From Chitinophaga lutea (GTDB taxonomy: Bacteria > Bacteroidota > Bacteroidia > Chitinophagales > Chitinophagaceae), in contig NZ_RPDH01000001.1 of the NCBI RefSeq assembly GCF_003813775.1, forward strand, positions 2,418,001 through 2,482,000: a stretch of 64,000 nt of DNA. The letters are read 5' to 3'. Below are positions 45,862 to 53,887 of this stretch, one piece after another. Position 1 is the first letter of the stretch; each line of letters begins with the position of its first letter. The notes beneath the pieces were generated by a model. That model ran no database searches and had not been told where the DNA came from. It saw nothing but the letters and a program-made list of their open reading frames with translations. The position numbers were made by a program, and so were the translations under genes.

Positions 45862-46191
45862 ATGAGCAAGAAAAAAACAGGCGGCGGTATCGTATACTCC
45901 ACCGACCCGAATTTCTCCTACCAGGACGATATCCCCGAAGAACAAAATACCTTGCCGCCCGCGCAGCAACAGCTGAAAGTGAAACTCGACACCAAACAGC
46001 GCGCAGGTAAAACCGTTACCATGGTGGATGGTTTTATCGGAACGAATGAAGACCTTGAGAAACTGGGCAAAGACCTGAAAACAAAATGCGGCACCGGCGG
46101 CAGCGCCAAAGACGGCCTCATCCTTATCCAGGGCGATTACCGGGAAAAAGTGGTGAAGTGGCTGCAGGACTGGGGCTATAAAGCAAAATAA
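45862..46191 (+). CDS. SUI1/eIF1-like translation factor, YciH family
   Basis: A 109-residue protein whose C-terminal half (about 40-109) is a SUI1 domain: RAGKTVTMVDGFIG, LEKLGKDLKTKCGTGGSAKDG and LILIQGDYREKVVKWLQDWG are the family hallmarks. The N-terminal part is polar and probably flexible. Bacterial YciH proteins affect start-codon fidelity and translation under stress, but their role is not fully settled. It is last in the nadC-kinase-yciH group. Confidence 0.93.
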   Translation: MSKKKTGGGIVYSTDPNFSYQDDIPEEQNTLPPAQQQLKVKLDTKQRAGKTVTMVDGFIGTNEDLEKLGKDLKTKCGTGGSAKDGLILIQGDYREKVVKWLQDWGYKAK

Positions 46192-46228
46192 AAAACCGCG
46201 AACGGCGGGGTTTCCCGGCCATTCGCGG
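46188..46228 (-). terminator. Intrinsic terminator of the aldo/keto reductase gene
   Basis: Outer arms ACCGCGAA / TTCGCGGT (46195-46202, 46221-46228) with a G+C-rich inner part. On the minus strand it is followed by six T residues. It overlaps the 3' end of the YciH gene and may serve both strands. Confidence 0.75.
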
Positions 46229-46246
46229 TCTGTTGTTCGCTTTCCG

Positions 46247-47230
46247 CTACCGGTTCACCAGTTTCAGCGCGCCTTCGGAGTAGCGTTCCCCGCTGATGGA
46301 ATACCCGCTCATCAGCTGGTTGATTTCTTTCACATCTTTTTCAGAGAGCTGCACATCCACTGCCGCGGCGTTTTCCTGCAGGTATTTCCGGCGTTTGGTG
46401 CCGGGGATGGGGATAATGTCGTTCCCCTGCGCCAGCAGCCAGGCCAGGGCCAGCTGTGAGGTGGTGCAGTGTTTGCCTGCGGCTACGGCTTCGAGCGCTT
46501 CCACGATTTTCAGGTTGTGCGCGAACGCATCTTCCTGGAAACGCGGCAGGCTGCGGCGGAAGTCGTTCTCGTCGAGCGTTTTCACGTCTTTCATGGCGCT
46601 GGTCAGCGCGCCGCGGCCGAGCGGGCTGTAAGGCACCACGGCGATGTTGAGCTCGCGGCAGGTGCCGAGGATCTCTTTTTCGATGTCGCGCACAAACAGG
46701 GAGTATTCGCTTTGCAGTGCGGCGATGGGATGCACCGCATCGGCTTTGCGGATGGAAGCGGCGGAAGCTTCGGAGAGCCCGAGGTAACGCACTTTCCCTT
46801 CTTTCACCAGTTCAGCCATGGCGCCGACGGTTTCTTCGATGGGCACTTCCGCATCTACGCGGTGTGCGTAATAAAGATCGATGACGTCCGTGCCAAGCCG
46901 CTTCAGGCTTGCCTCACAGGCTTTTTTCAAATATGCGGGCGAGCCGTCGAAATAGGTGCTGTTGTCGTCGCGGACGCGGAAGCCGAACTTGGTGGCGAGA
47001 AAAACATCCTTGCGGCGGGTGGCCAGTACTTTGGAGAGCTGCTCCTCGTTGAGGCCTTTGCCGTACATGTCTGCCGTGTCCCAGAAATTGATGCCCAGGT
47101 CGAGCGCCATCTGCAGCGTGGCCTGTGATTCTTCATCGTCGCGTTGCCCGTATGCAAACGCCATTCCCATACATCCCAGGCCGATGGCTGAGACTTTTTC
47201 GCCGGATTTTCCCAGTGTTCTGTATTGCAT
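46247..47230 (-). CDS. Aldo/keto reductase
   Basis: A 327-residue NADPH-dependent oxidoreductase with the TIM-barrel tetrad: D and Y in [10 protein letters not shown] in FLATKFGF and H in YYAHRVD. The cofactor segment [14 protein letters not shown] is present near the C-terminus. It belongs to the AKR group often annotated as YajO/YghZ-like or general stress reductases; the substrate is unknown. The ATG at 47230 is chosen because homology ([22 protein letters not shown]) starts there. It stands alone on the minus strand. Confidence 0.93.
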   Translation of the reverse strand: MQYRTLGKSGEKVSAIGLGCMGMAFAYGQRDDEESQATLQMALDLGINFWDTADMYGKGLNEEQLSKVLATRRKDVFLATKFGFRVRDDNSTYFDGSPAYLKKACEASLKRLGTDVIDLYYAHRVDAEVPIEETVGAMAELVKEGKVRYLGLSEASAASIRKADAVHPIAALQSEYSLFVRDIEKEILGTCRELNIAVVPYSPLGRGALTSAMKDVKTLDENDFRRSLPRFQEDAFAHNLKIVEALEAVAAGKHCTTSQLALAWLLAQGNDIIPIPGTKRRKYLQENAAAVDVQLSEKDVKEINQLMSGYSISGERYSEGALKLVNR

Positions 47231-47356
47231 AATAAAACAGGATTTTATGGTTACAAATGTACGCGGCGCCGGAATGTGCGGTGTTGCGCGATTCAAACAA
47301 GAAATTGCAAAAATCAATGTGTCAGTGCCCGCGTGGGTTTGGGAGGAAATGCAACG

Positions 47357-47386
47357 TTTGTTGCACTTTTTAATTTGGATAGTTTG
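47357..47386 (+). promoter_or_regulatory. Bacteroidota-type promoter for a candidate small RNA
   Basis: TTTG (47357-47360), a 19-bp spacer and TAGTTTG (47380-47386), one base short of TAnnTTTG. A perfect inverted repeat TGCAAC-GTTT-GTTGCA (47350-47365) overlaps the -33 element and could be an operator. Confidence 0.5.
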
Positions 47387-47391
47387 AAAAG

Positions 47392-47532
47392 AAATTCCAT
47401 CTTGTACACCTCCATTTATTGACCAAAATCAGGGACACGTTTCCTATGACTGGCGTTTTTGGAGAAGCCGGTTGTCTTTACAAGTTCCACTTCTCCAAAA
47501 GCCAGTTGCTAATTAACTGGCTTTTTGTTTTT
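47392..47532 (+). ncRNA. Candidate small RNA or leader with competing hairpins
   Basis: The stretch runs from the promoter above to a terminator at 47499-47532 and has no convincing ORF. ACTGGC (47449-47454) and TTTTGGAGAAG (47457-47467) can pair with CTTCTCCAAAA (47490-47500) and GCCAGT (47501-47506), making a 17-bp stem with a 2-nt bulge. The same GCCAGT is needed for the terminator stem GCCAGTT / AACTGGC (47501-47507, 47515-47521). The two forms exclude each other, as in attenuators. No gene follows on this strand for hundreds of bases. No Rfam family was recognised by eye. Confidence 0.55.
47499..47532 (+). terminator. Intrinsic terminator of the candidate small RNA
   Basis: AAGCCAGTT-GCTAATT-AACTGGCTT, a perfect 9-bp stem, followed by TTTGTTTTT. 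Confidence 0.85.
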
Positions 47533-47901
47533 CCTTTTTTCTTCCTGCTGATCCCGTTGCCGTTTTTAAAGATCACGCAAACTATCGTGCCTCTTTACCG
47601 TTGCCTCTGCCCACCATCAGCCTTGATTGTTTTGCGCACTTCCGCGGGGAATATTCCTGATGTTTAAAGCGTGCGGGCGAATGCCGGTTACGGGGGAATC
47701 GCTTTTTATCAGGCAGCGTTTTACCTCCATACATCAGAATCGCTGGATGGTGCTCCGTTCGCAGGCGGCACGTTCGCAAACGGCCGCATCTTCCTTTACG
47801 GCGTAAAGGTCCCACATTTTTACCGGTTACATCGTGCATGAACGGAGAAATAACGTTGCCGGACAGGAGAAACGGGCCCTATGGAGCCCGGAAAAACGGT
47901 T
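47533..47901. other. 369-bp stretch without a recognised gene
   Basis: Short ORFs on both strands cross it, but none has a start signal, a family signature or a plausible promoter. I see no terminator or clear repeat in this part. Confidence 0.5.
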
Positions 47902-47995
47902 TTCAACGAAGGATGAACGAACCTACACTGGGGGAATAACGAAGGATGAGCGAAAAAACGGAGGTTCGTTGAAGGTTCGTTCGTCCTTCGTTGAA
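47902..47995. repeat. Cluster of inverted and direct repeats
   Basis: The 23-bp arm 47902-47924 (starts TTCAACGAAGGA, ends CGAACCT) is the reverse complement of 47973-47995 with one mismatch. The 17-bp unit AACGAAGGATGARCGAA occurs at 47905-47921 and 47938-47954. TTCGTTGAA recurs three times within 47964-48006. The layout resembles a dispersed intergenic palindromic repeat, but copies elsewhere cannot be seen from this window. Confidence 0.7.
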
Positions 47996-48026
47996 GCTTC
48001 GTTGAACACGGAGGTGAGCCCGCTGT

Positions 48027-48051
48027 AACCCCCGGAAATAGGGGGTTTTTT
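48027..48051 (+). terminator. Intrinsic terminator reading out of the repeat cluster
   Basis: AACCCCC-GGAAATA-GGGGGTT followed by T residues on the plus strand only, although the next gene (birA) is on the minus strand. It implies a plus-strand transcript through the repeat cluster. Confidence 0.75.
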
Positions 48052-48097
48052 CAGATTGCCCCCTTGAAACACTGGATGGCACCCGGTTTGCTGATGT

Positions 48098-48883
48098 TTA
48101 CCGTGCAAAAATGAATTCCACCTCCCCGAAGCCCAGTTCCAGCATGTCGCGTCCCTTTTCGAGGCAGAGGCGGCCGTCGGGCAGTACATCGCGGATGACG
48201 CCCTGGAAGATTTCGCCGTTTTTTTTGTAGAGCGCCGGCTCGTTGAAGCGGATGAGCGCGGCTTTGTATTCCCCGAGCAGGGTTTCGAACCGGCCGGGCT
48301 CCAGTTGGTTGCGGCGGCGGTCGAGGCAGGCACAGAGCTCATGCGCCAGGTCAACGCTGTTCCAGGTTTTCCCGGTGATCTGCCGGAGCGATACCGGGTT
48401 GGTGAGGCTTTCCGGGAAATGAGGGGTGTTGATGTTAAGGCCGATGCCGGCTATGGCATATTGCCAGATATTGCCGCGTAACACGTTCTCTATCAGGATG
48501 CCCCCTGCCTTTCTGTCACGCCAGTAAATATCGTTGCTCCACTTGATCCGGGCCTCGTCGCCGGCATATGCAGAAAAGAAGTCATGTGCGCCCAGGGCCA
48601 CGGCCACGCTCAGCATGAATTGCTCAGACAGGGCCAGGGCGGGCTGCAGCACGGTTGTTAACATGATATTCTCGCCGGGGGTGGAATGCCATTGTTTGCC
48701 CCGCTGCCCTTTTCCGGCCGTCTGCTCCATCGCAAACCAGGTGGCGCCGTCTGCCACCATGCCCTCGTTCACCCGGGCCATGGCATAGTTATTGGTGCTG
48801 TCTACAGTGTCCAGCACGTGAAATGGGTTACCGATCACTCCGCCAGTTTTATCGTTGAGGAACAAAGTAAAGCATTTTAACAA
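48098..48883 (-). CDS. birA: Biotin--[acetyl-CoA-carboxylase] ligase
   Basis: A 261-residue enzyme that attaches biotin to carrier proteins of carboxylases. The catalytic motifs are GKGQRGKQWHS (biotinyl-AMP loop) and KWSNDIYW. STNNYA lies near the N-terminus, and a short SH3-like C-terminal domain is present (EIFQGVIRDVLPDGRLCLE). It lacks the N-terminal winged-helix repressor domain, so it is a simple ligase and not a transcriptional regulator. The start is the ATG at 48883. It is divergent from rsfS. Confidence 0.94.
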   Translation of the reverse strand: MLKCFTLFLNDKTGGVIGNPFHVLDTVDSTNNYAMARVNEGMVADGATWFAMEQTAGKGQRGKQWHSTPGENIMLTTVLQPALALSEQFMLSVAVALGAHDFFSAYAGDEARIKWSNDIYWRDRKAGGILIENVLRGNIWQYAIAGIGLNINTPHFPESLTNPVSLRQITGKTWNSVDLAHELCACLDRRRNQLEPGRFETLLGEYKAALIRFNEPALYKKNGEIFQGVIRDVLPDGRLCLEKGRDMLELGFGEVEFIFAR

Positions 48884-48946
48884 TTTTTTACCGCTTCATT
48901 CGTCCTCTCATATATAAGCGTATATGATATTTTGGCGCTGGTTTAG

Positions 48947-48954
48947 TAATTTTG
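48947..48954 (+). promoter_or_regulatory. -7-like element upstream of rsfS
   Basis: TAATTTTG fits TAnnTTTG exactly. A TTTG lies upstream, but only 12 bp away, so the -33 element is not convincing. Transcription would start near 48961, about 30 nt before the TTG start. Confidence 0.4.
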
Positions 48955-48990
48955 GAGATTAAAGATTATTTTTAACAAAAACAGCATTTA

Positions 48991-49395
48991 TTGGCACCCT
49001 TGACCATTCTTAATAGCAGGAAAAAAGCGGCGGCACGCATCACCCGGAACAGCAAGATATTTACTACCATCATAAAGGCCATACAGGACAAAAAAGGGGA
49101 GAATATCGTTTCCCTTGATCTGCGCAAGATCCCTGAAGCGGTTGCAGACTTCTTTATCATTTGTGAGGCCAATTCCAATACGCAGGTAAAAGCCATAGCG
49201 GACTTTGTGGAAGAAGAAGTGAGAATGCATACAGGGGAAACCCCGTATAAGCATGAGGGATTTACTGCGCAGCAATGGATTCTGGTTGATTATGTGAACA
49301 TTGTAGTACATATTTTTATCCCTGAAACCCGTAAGTTTTACAAACTGGAGGAGATGTGGAGTGACGCGGAGCAGGTGGAACACCTTGAAAACTGA
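48991..49395 (+). CDS. rsfS: Ribosome silencing factor
   Basis: A 134-residue protein that binds ribosomal protein L14 and keeps the subunits apart when nutrients are scarce. The RsfS core IIKAIQDKKGENIVSLDLRKI, DFFIICEANSNTQVKAIADFVEEEV and WILVDYVNIVVHIF is present. No ATG exists near the N-terminus: in-frame candidates are TTG at 48991 and 49000, after an in-frame stop. The TTG at 48991 is used. It leads a group with ftsH and a LUD protein, an arrangement common in Bacteroidota. Confidence 0.92.
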   Translation: MAPLTILNSRKKAAARITRNSKIFTTIIKAIQDKKGENIVSLDLRKIPEAVADFFIICEANSNTQVKAIADFVEEEVRMHTGETPYKHEGFTAQQWILVDYVNIVVHIFIPETRKFYKLEEMWSDAEQVEHLEN

Positions 49396-49468
49396 ACAAA
49401 ACCCCCGGTTTTGTATTAATTATTTGTATAAACAGACAACAACACTCACGTAAAGGAGCGAAACGATC

Positions 49469-51502
49469 ATGGAAAAAGGAGGCAACAACTATAGTAAGGG
49501 ATCAGAAAAATCTCCGAAAAAAGGGCCAAAGTTTAATATATACTGGGTTTATGCCTTCATTGGCATTGCCTTGCTGGCAATGAACTTTGTTGATCTCGGC
49601 AACAAACCCAAGGAACTGACCGGTTTTAAACAATTCCAGCAGGAATACCTGCGCACAGGCGACGTTGACAAGCTGGTGGTAGTGAATAAAAGACTGGTGG
49701 AGGTTTACATCAAAAAAGACCGGTTGAACGATCCCAAGTACGAAACCGTTTCAAAAAGCCGTTTCGGACAAGCGAACCCCGGTCCGCATTTCCAGTTCAC
49801 CATCGGCAGCGTGGAAAGCTTCCAGAAAGAACTGGACAAGGCACAGGCGGATATGCCGCTGGCAGACCAGATGAACGTGTCTTACCAGGACCGTCAGAAC
49901 TGGTTCGATCCCCTGATGCAGATTTTACTGCCCATTCTGCTTTTGATAGGCATGTGGATATTGCTGATGCGTAAAATGGGCGGCCCTTCCGGCGGAAGCG
50001 GCGGACCCGGCGGCATCTTCAATATCGGCAAATCCAAAGCCACCCTGTTCGACAAAGGCACCCGTGTGAACATCACGTTCAACGATGTGGCCGGTCTCGA
50101 CGAAGCAAAAGTGGAAGTGATGGAAATCGTGGATTTCCTCAAAAACCCGAAAAAATACACCGCACTCGGTGGTAAAATACCTAAAGGCGCATTGCTGGTG
50201 GGCCCTCCGGGCACCGGTAAAACGCTGCTGGCCAAAGCGATGGCAGGCGAAGCACAAGTGCCCTTCTTCTCCATGAGCGGTTCCGATTTCGTGGAACTCT
50301 TCGTGGGCGTGGGCGCCAGCCGTGTGCGCGACCTGTTCAAACAGGCCCGTGAAAAAGCGCCCTGTATCATCTTCATCGATGAGATCGACGCTATCGGCCG
50401 TGCACGTGGTAAAAACGTGATGATGAGCAACGACGAGCGCGAGAACACCCTCAACCAGCTGCTGGTGGAAATGGACGGTTTCGGTACCGACAGCGGTATC
50501 ATCATCCTCGCCGCCACCAACCGCCCGGATGTGCTCGACAGTGCGCTGCTGCGCCCCGGCCGTTTCGACCGCCAGATCTCCATCGACAAACCGGACCTGG
50601 CCGGCCGTGAGCACATCTTCGACGTGCACCTGAAACCCATCAAAACTTCCCCCAACCTCGATATCAAAAAGCTGGCTTCCATGACGCCCGGTTTCGCCGG
50701 CGCGGACATCGCCAACGTTTGTAACGAAGCGGCCCTCATCGCCGCCCGTAAAGGCAAAACGGAAGTGGAAATGGAAGACTTCAACGATGCGATCGACCGT
50801 GTGATCGGTGGTCTCGAGAAAAAGAACAAGATCATTTCTCCCGAAGAAAAAGAAGTGATCGCCTACCACGAAGCAGGTCACGCTATATGCGGCTGGTACC
50901 TCGAGCATGCCAACCCGCTGGTGAAAGTAACCATCGTGCCGCGTGGCGTAGCCGCCCTCGGATACGCGCAGTACCTGCCCAAAGAGCAGTACCTGTACAA
51001 CACCGAACAGCTGATGGACGATATCTGCATGACGCTCGGCGGCCGTGCGGTGGAAGACCTCGTGTTCGGCAAAGTATCCACCGGTGCGCAGAACGACCTG
51101 CAGGTGATCACGCGGATGGCTTACGCCATGGTAACCGTATACGGTATGAACGACAAGATCGGTAACGTGTCTTTCTACGACCCGAACAGCGACCAGGCGT
51201 TCACCAAACCGTATTCGGAAGAAACGTCCAAAATGATCGACCATGAGGTACGCCTGCTGATCGAAAAAGCCTACGAGCGCACCAAAGCCCTCCTGGCCGA
51301 TAAAATGGACAACGTGAAACTGCTTGCGCAGGAACTGCTGAAGAAAGAAGTGCTGTATAAAGATGACCTGGAGCGCCTCATCGGCAAACGTCCTTACGAT
51401 ACGCACAAGGAGCATCATCTGAATAAAGAAGGCATGACCACCGACGGTGTGCATCCTTCCGACATCATCAACCCTTCACCGGCTAATGTAATTTCAGAAT
51501 AA
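49469..51502 (+). CDS. ftsH: ATP-dependent zinc metalloprotease FtsH
   Basis: A 677-residue membrane-bound protease that removes misfolded and regulatory membrane proteins. The N-terminal part has two membrane helices (about 24-40 and 150-167). The AAA+ domain has Walker A GPPGTGKT (245-252), Walker B IIFIDEID and the SRH arginines in RPGRFDRQ. The zinc site is HEAGH (467-471). The N-terminal tail is lysine- and glycine-rich. A good Shine-Dalgarno, AAAGGAG (49452-49458), precedes the ATG at 49469, which is rare in this window. The LUD gene starts 2 bp after its stop. Confidence 0.97.
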   Translation: MEKGGNNYSKGSEKSPKKGPKFNIYWVYAFIGIALLAMNFVDLGNKPKELTGFKQFQQEYLRTGDVDKLVVVNKRLVEVYIKKDRLNDPKYETVSKSRFGQANPGPHFQFTIGSVESFQKELDKAQADMPLADQMNVSYQDRQNWFDPLMQILLPILLLIGMWILLMRKMGGPSGGSGGPGGIFNIGKSKATLFDKGTRVNITFNDVAGLDEAKVEVMEIVDFLKNPKKYTALGGKIPKGALLVGPPGTGKTLLAKAMAGEAQVPFFSMSGSDFVELFVGVGASRVRDLFKQAREKAPCIIFIDEIDAIGRARGKNVMMSNDERENTLNQLLVEMDGFGTDSGIIILAATNRPDVLDSALLRPGRFDRQISIDKPDLAGREHIFDVHLKPIKTSPNLDIKKLASMTPGFAGADIANVCNEAALIAARKGKTEVEMEDFNDAIDRVIGGLEKKNKIISPEEKEVIAYHEAGHAICGWYLEHANPLVKVTIVPRGVAALGYAQYLPKEQYLYNTEQLMDDICMTLGGRAVEDLVFGKVSTGAQNDLQVITRMAYAMVTVYGMNDKIGNVSFYDPNSDQAFTKPYSEETSKMIDHEVRLLIEKAYERTKALLADKMDNVKLLAQELLKKEVLYKDDLERLIGKRPYDTHKEHHLNKEGMTTDGVHPSDIINPSPANVISE

Positions 51503-51504
51503 GG

Positions 51505-52140
51505 ATGAAAGTATCTCCTGCCAAAGAAAATATCCTGAAAAGAGTCAGGAATGCGCTCAGCCAGCCGGTGCAACTGCCGTTTCCCAACGCGGAAGGCAAC
51601 AACCCGGTGTTCGAGACCAAACACGACGGACTGGAAATGAAATTTGCCGAAGAGTTTTCGAAACTGCAGGGTAAATTCATCTTCTGCTCCAGCCGCGACG
51701 AACTGGCGGAAAACCTCCAGGCGCTTGTGGAAAACAAAGAGTGGACGCATGTGCACTGCAAAACGCCTTCGCTCGAAAAAATACTGGAACCTTACAAACC
51801 GGCGTACCTGAACGTCGGCGATATGTACACGCTCGATGCGGCCATCACGGATTGTGAATGCCTCGTGGCCCGTACCGGTACCCTCGTATTATCGGCCGCA
51901 CAGCCCTCCGGGCGCGCCCTGCCGGTATTCGCGCCGGTGCACATCGTGATCGCCTACACCCATCAGCTGGTGTTTGACCTGAAAGACGGCATCGCCAAAG
52001 TAAAGGACAAATACCAGGGCCAGCTGCCTTCCATGATCTCCTTCGCCACCGGCCCGAGCCGTACGGCGGATATCGAGAAAACACTGGTGGTAGGGGTGCA
52101 CGGGCCGAAGGAAGTGTACGTTTTCCTGCTCGATGAATAG
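51505..52140 (+). CDS. LUD-domain protein (LutC/YkgG family)
   Basis: A 211-residue cytoplasmic protein of the LUD family, known from LutC of the lactate-utilisation LutABC system. The VARTGTLVLSAAQPSGRALPVFAPVHIVIA block, followed by TGPSRTADIEKTLVVGVHGP, is diagnostic. LutA and LutB are not beside it here, so a lactate role is not supported; in Bacteroidota it often sits alone after ftsH. It starts 2 bp after the ftsH stop and is surely cotranscribed. Confidence 0.9.
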   Translation: MKVSPAKENILKRVRNALSQPVQLPFPNAEGNNPVFETKHDGLEMKFAEEFSKLQGKFIFCSSRDELAENLQALVENKEWTHVHCKTPSLEKILEPYKPAYLNVGDMYTLDAAITDCECLVARTGTLVLSAAQPSGRALPVFAPVHIVIAYTHQLVFDLKDGIAKVKDKYQGQLPSMISFATGPSRTADIEKTLVVGVHGPKEVYVFLLDE

Positions 52141-52163
52141 CGAATGATTATTGAATACAATAC

Positions 52164-52205
52164 ATGTAAAATGCAAAAGGAAATCATCACTTTTGCATTT
52201 TACAT
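52164..52205. promoter_or_regulatory. Perfect 16-bp inverted repeat before lpxH
   Basis: ATGTAAAATGCAAAAG (52164-52179) and its exact reverse complement (52190-52205) with a 10-nt loop, 13 bp before the lpxH ATG. It is A+T-rich and has no T-run after it. It could be a terminator of the rsfS-ftsH-LUD group or a binding site. Confidence 0.6.
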
Positions 52206-52218
52206 TTAAGCAAGTACC

Positions 52219-52983
52219 ATGGAACTGTTATTACCGGAAGGCAAACGCATCTACTTCGCATCAGACTTTCACCTCGGCGCTCCCGACATGGAAAAGAGCC
52301 GCGAGCGGGAAAGGCTGGTGGTGCGCTGGCTCGATGAGGCCGCCCGGGACGCGCAGCACATCTTCCTGGTAGGCGACCTGTTCGATTTCTGGTTCGAATA
52401 CAAACACACCATCCCCAAAGGCTATACCCGCCTGCTCGGCAAACTCGCCGAACTGCGCGATAAAGGCATCGGCATTTCCGTTTTCATCGGCAACCACGAC
52501 ATGTGGATGGACGGCTATTTTGAAGAAGAGCTGGACATTCCCGTGTATTACGAGCCGCAGACCTATACCATCGCCGGCAAACGTTTCTACATCGGGCATG
52601 GCGACGGCCTCGGGCCCGGCGACCACGGCTACAAGTTCCTGAAAAAGGTGTTCCGCAACCCGCTATGCCGCTCTCTCTTTTCCCTCATTCACCCCAGCTG
52701 GGGCATTGCCATGGCCAATTACTGGAGCCGTAAAAGCCGCGCCTCCACCGGCTCGCAGCTCGAAGAATTCCTGGGCGAGGAGGATGAATGGCTGGCCATC
52801 TACAGCAAGGAAATCCTGCAGAAAGAACATTTCGACTACTTCATTTTCGGGCACCGCCACCTGCCGCTCGATTTGAAAGTGGGCGAAAACAGTCGCTACA
52901 TCAACCTCGGCGACTGGCTGAACTACCATTCCTACGCCGACTTCGACGGCCAAACGACTACATTGAAATACTACGGGAAATAA
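52219..52983 (+). CDS. lpxH: UDP-2,3-diacylglucosamine diphosphatase
   Basis: A 254-residue calcineurin-like phosphoesterase that makes lipid X in lipid A synthesis. The metal-site motifs are in order: D16-F-H18 in SDFHLG, GDLFDFWFE, FIGNHD, YIGHGDGLGPGD and GHRHLP. GDLFDFWFEY plus the following GNHDMWM is the LpxH signature rather than LpxI. The ATG at 52219 is directly after the inverted repeat. It is convergent with recO. Confidence 0.93.
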   Translation: MELLLPEGKRIYFASDFHLGAPDMEKSRERERLVVRWLDEAARDAQHIFLVGDLFDFWFEYKHTIPKGYTRLLGKLAELRDKGIGISVFIGNHDMWMDGYFEEELDIPVYYEPQTYTIAGKRFYIGHGDGLGPGDHGYKFLKKVFRNPLCRSLFSLIHPSWGIAMANYWSRKSRASTGSQLEEFLGEEDEWLAIYSKEILQKEHFDYFIFGHRHLPLDLKVGENSRYINLGDWLNYHSYADFDGQTTTLKYYGK

Positions 52984-53135
52984 GACGCGGGCAGTTCAGC
53001 CGCTAAAGCGGGAAATCATCCCGGCCGCCATTTGCTGTCAACGGCGATAAGCCGGAAAGCCGGGCACAGCATTGCTTCCAAATCCATTTTTCAGAAAGCT
53101 GCCATGCGCGTGAAGAAGAGGGGTGTATTTCCCCA

Positions 53136-53870
53136 TTAGCTCAGTATCTCATTCAATATCGGCGGCGAATGCAGCTCCGTGAAATCGGGGATGTGCAACT
53201 GGTAAAAATCGAGGTAGGCGTACAAAAGATTCCTTCTCCTGTCTTTATTCAATTCAATTTTCCCGAGATCGGCGGGATGGCGGATTTGCTGCAGCTGGTC
53301 GGTGATCTGGCTCGACACTTCGTCGAGGTACTGGGTATGGTGCGGCGGCAGGTCGGTGAAAATGCCCTGCTGCAGATCGAGGTAGGGAGTGTAGGAAGAA
53401 TAGCGCCCCCCGAAGTGGAAGCCCAGGTGGGCGGCCAGTCTGAGCGTAAAATACAGCGGCAGGTTGGCCGCCGCGGCGGAAGTGGCCGCGTCGAGCGCTT
53501 TAAAACTGTCGGCCGCGAAGTGATACAGTTCCGGCTGTGCTTCCGGCTGTTTGAGGGTTTTCTGCAGCAGTTCGATGAGATAGAGGGCCACCGTGTTTTT
53601 CACGATGTTCACGTGCATGGAAGTATATACATGTCCCAGTTTGAATTCCGAAATGCGCTGGAGGTTTTTCTGTTCGTGGTGGTACACCACCAGGTCGAGG
53701 ATGTTGCCGGGTTGCAGCAGGTTTCCCTTTGCCGCCTTCGGTTTGGAGGAACGCACCCCGTTCACGATATACGATTGTATACCGAACAGCTCTGTGAATA
53801 TGCTCAGGATAAGGCTGGTGTCGCCGTATTTGACGGTGCGCAGCACTATTCCGGGTGTTTTATGCAGCAT
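53136..53870 (-). CDS. recO: DNA repair protein RecO
   Basis: A 244-residue protein of recombinational repair (RecFOR) that helps load RecA onto gapped DNA. The N-terminal OB fold (MLHKTPGIVLRTVKYGDTSLILSIFTELFGIQSYIVNGVR) is clear, followed by the helical domain. The zinc-finger cysteines of some RecO proteins are not seen. The ATG at 53870 is chosen, since the 44 residues upstream in the same frame resemble nothing and overlap the porZ-like gene. It starts 17 bp after that gene's stop. Confidence 0.93.
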   Translation of the reverse strand: MLHKTPGIVLRTVKYGDTSLILSIFTELFGIQSYIVNGVRSSKPKAAKGNLLQPGNILDLVVYHHEQKNLQRISEFKLGHVYTSMHVNIVKNTVALYLIELLQKTLKQPEAQPELYHFAADSFKALDAATSAAAANLPLYFTLRLAAHLGFHFGGRYSSYTPYLDLQQGIFTDLPPHHTQYLDEVSSQITDQLQQIRHPADLGKIELNKDRRRNLLYAYLDFYQLHIPDFTELHSPPILNEILS

Positions 53871-53887
53871 GCTGCAAAAGTCGGTTA

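Noticed and set aside
47419..47667. 82-codon plus-strand open frame
   Set aside because: It runs straight through the strong terminator at 47499-47532 and has no typical start.
47902..47995. CRISPR-like array
   Set aside because: The repeats are short, partly inverted and unevenly spaced, there are no unique spacers of constant length, and no cas gene is nearby.
47834..48028. 64-codon plus-strand open frame with repeated KDER motifs
   Set aside because: The repeats in the peptide come directly from the DNA repeat cluster; it looks like translated repeat rather than a gene.
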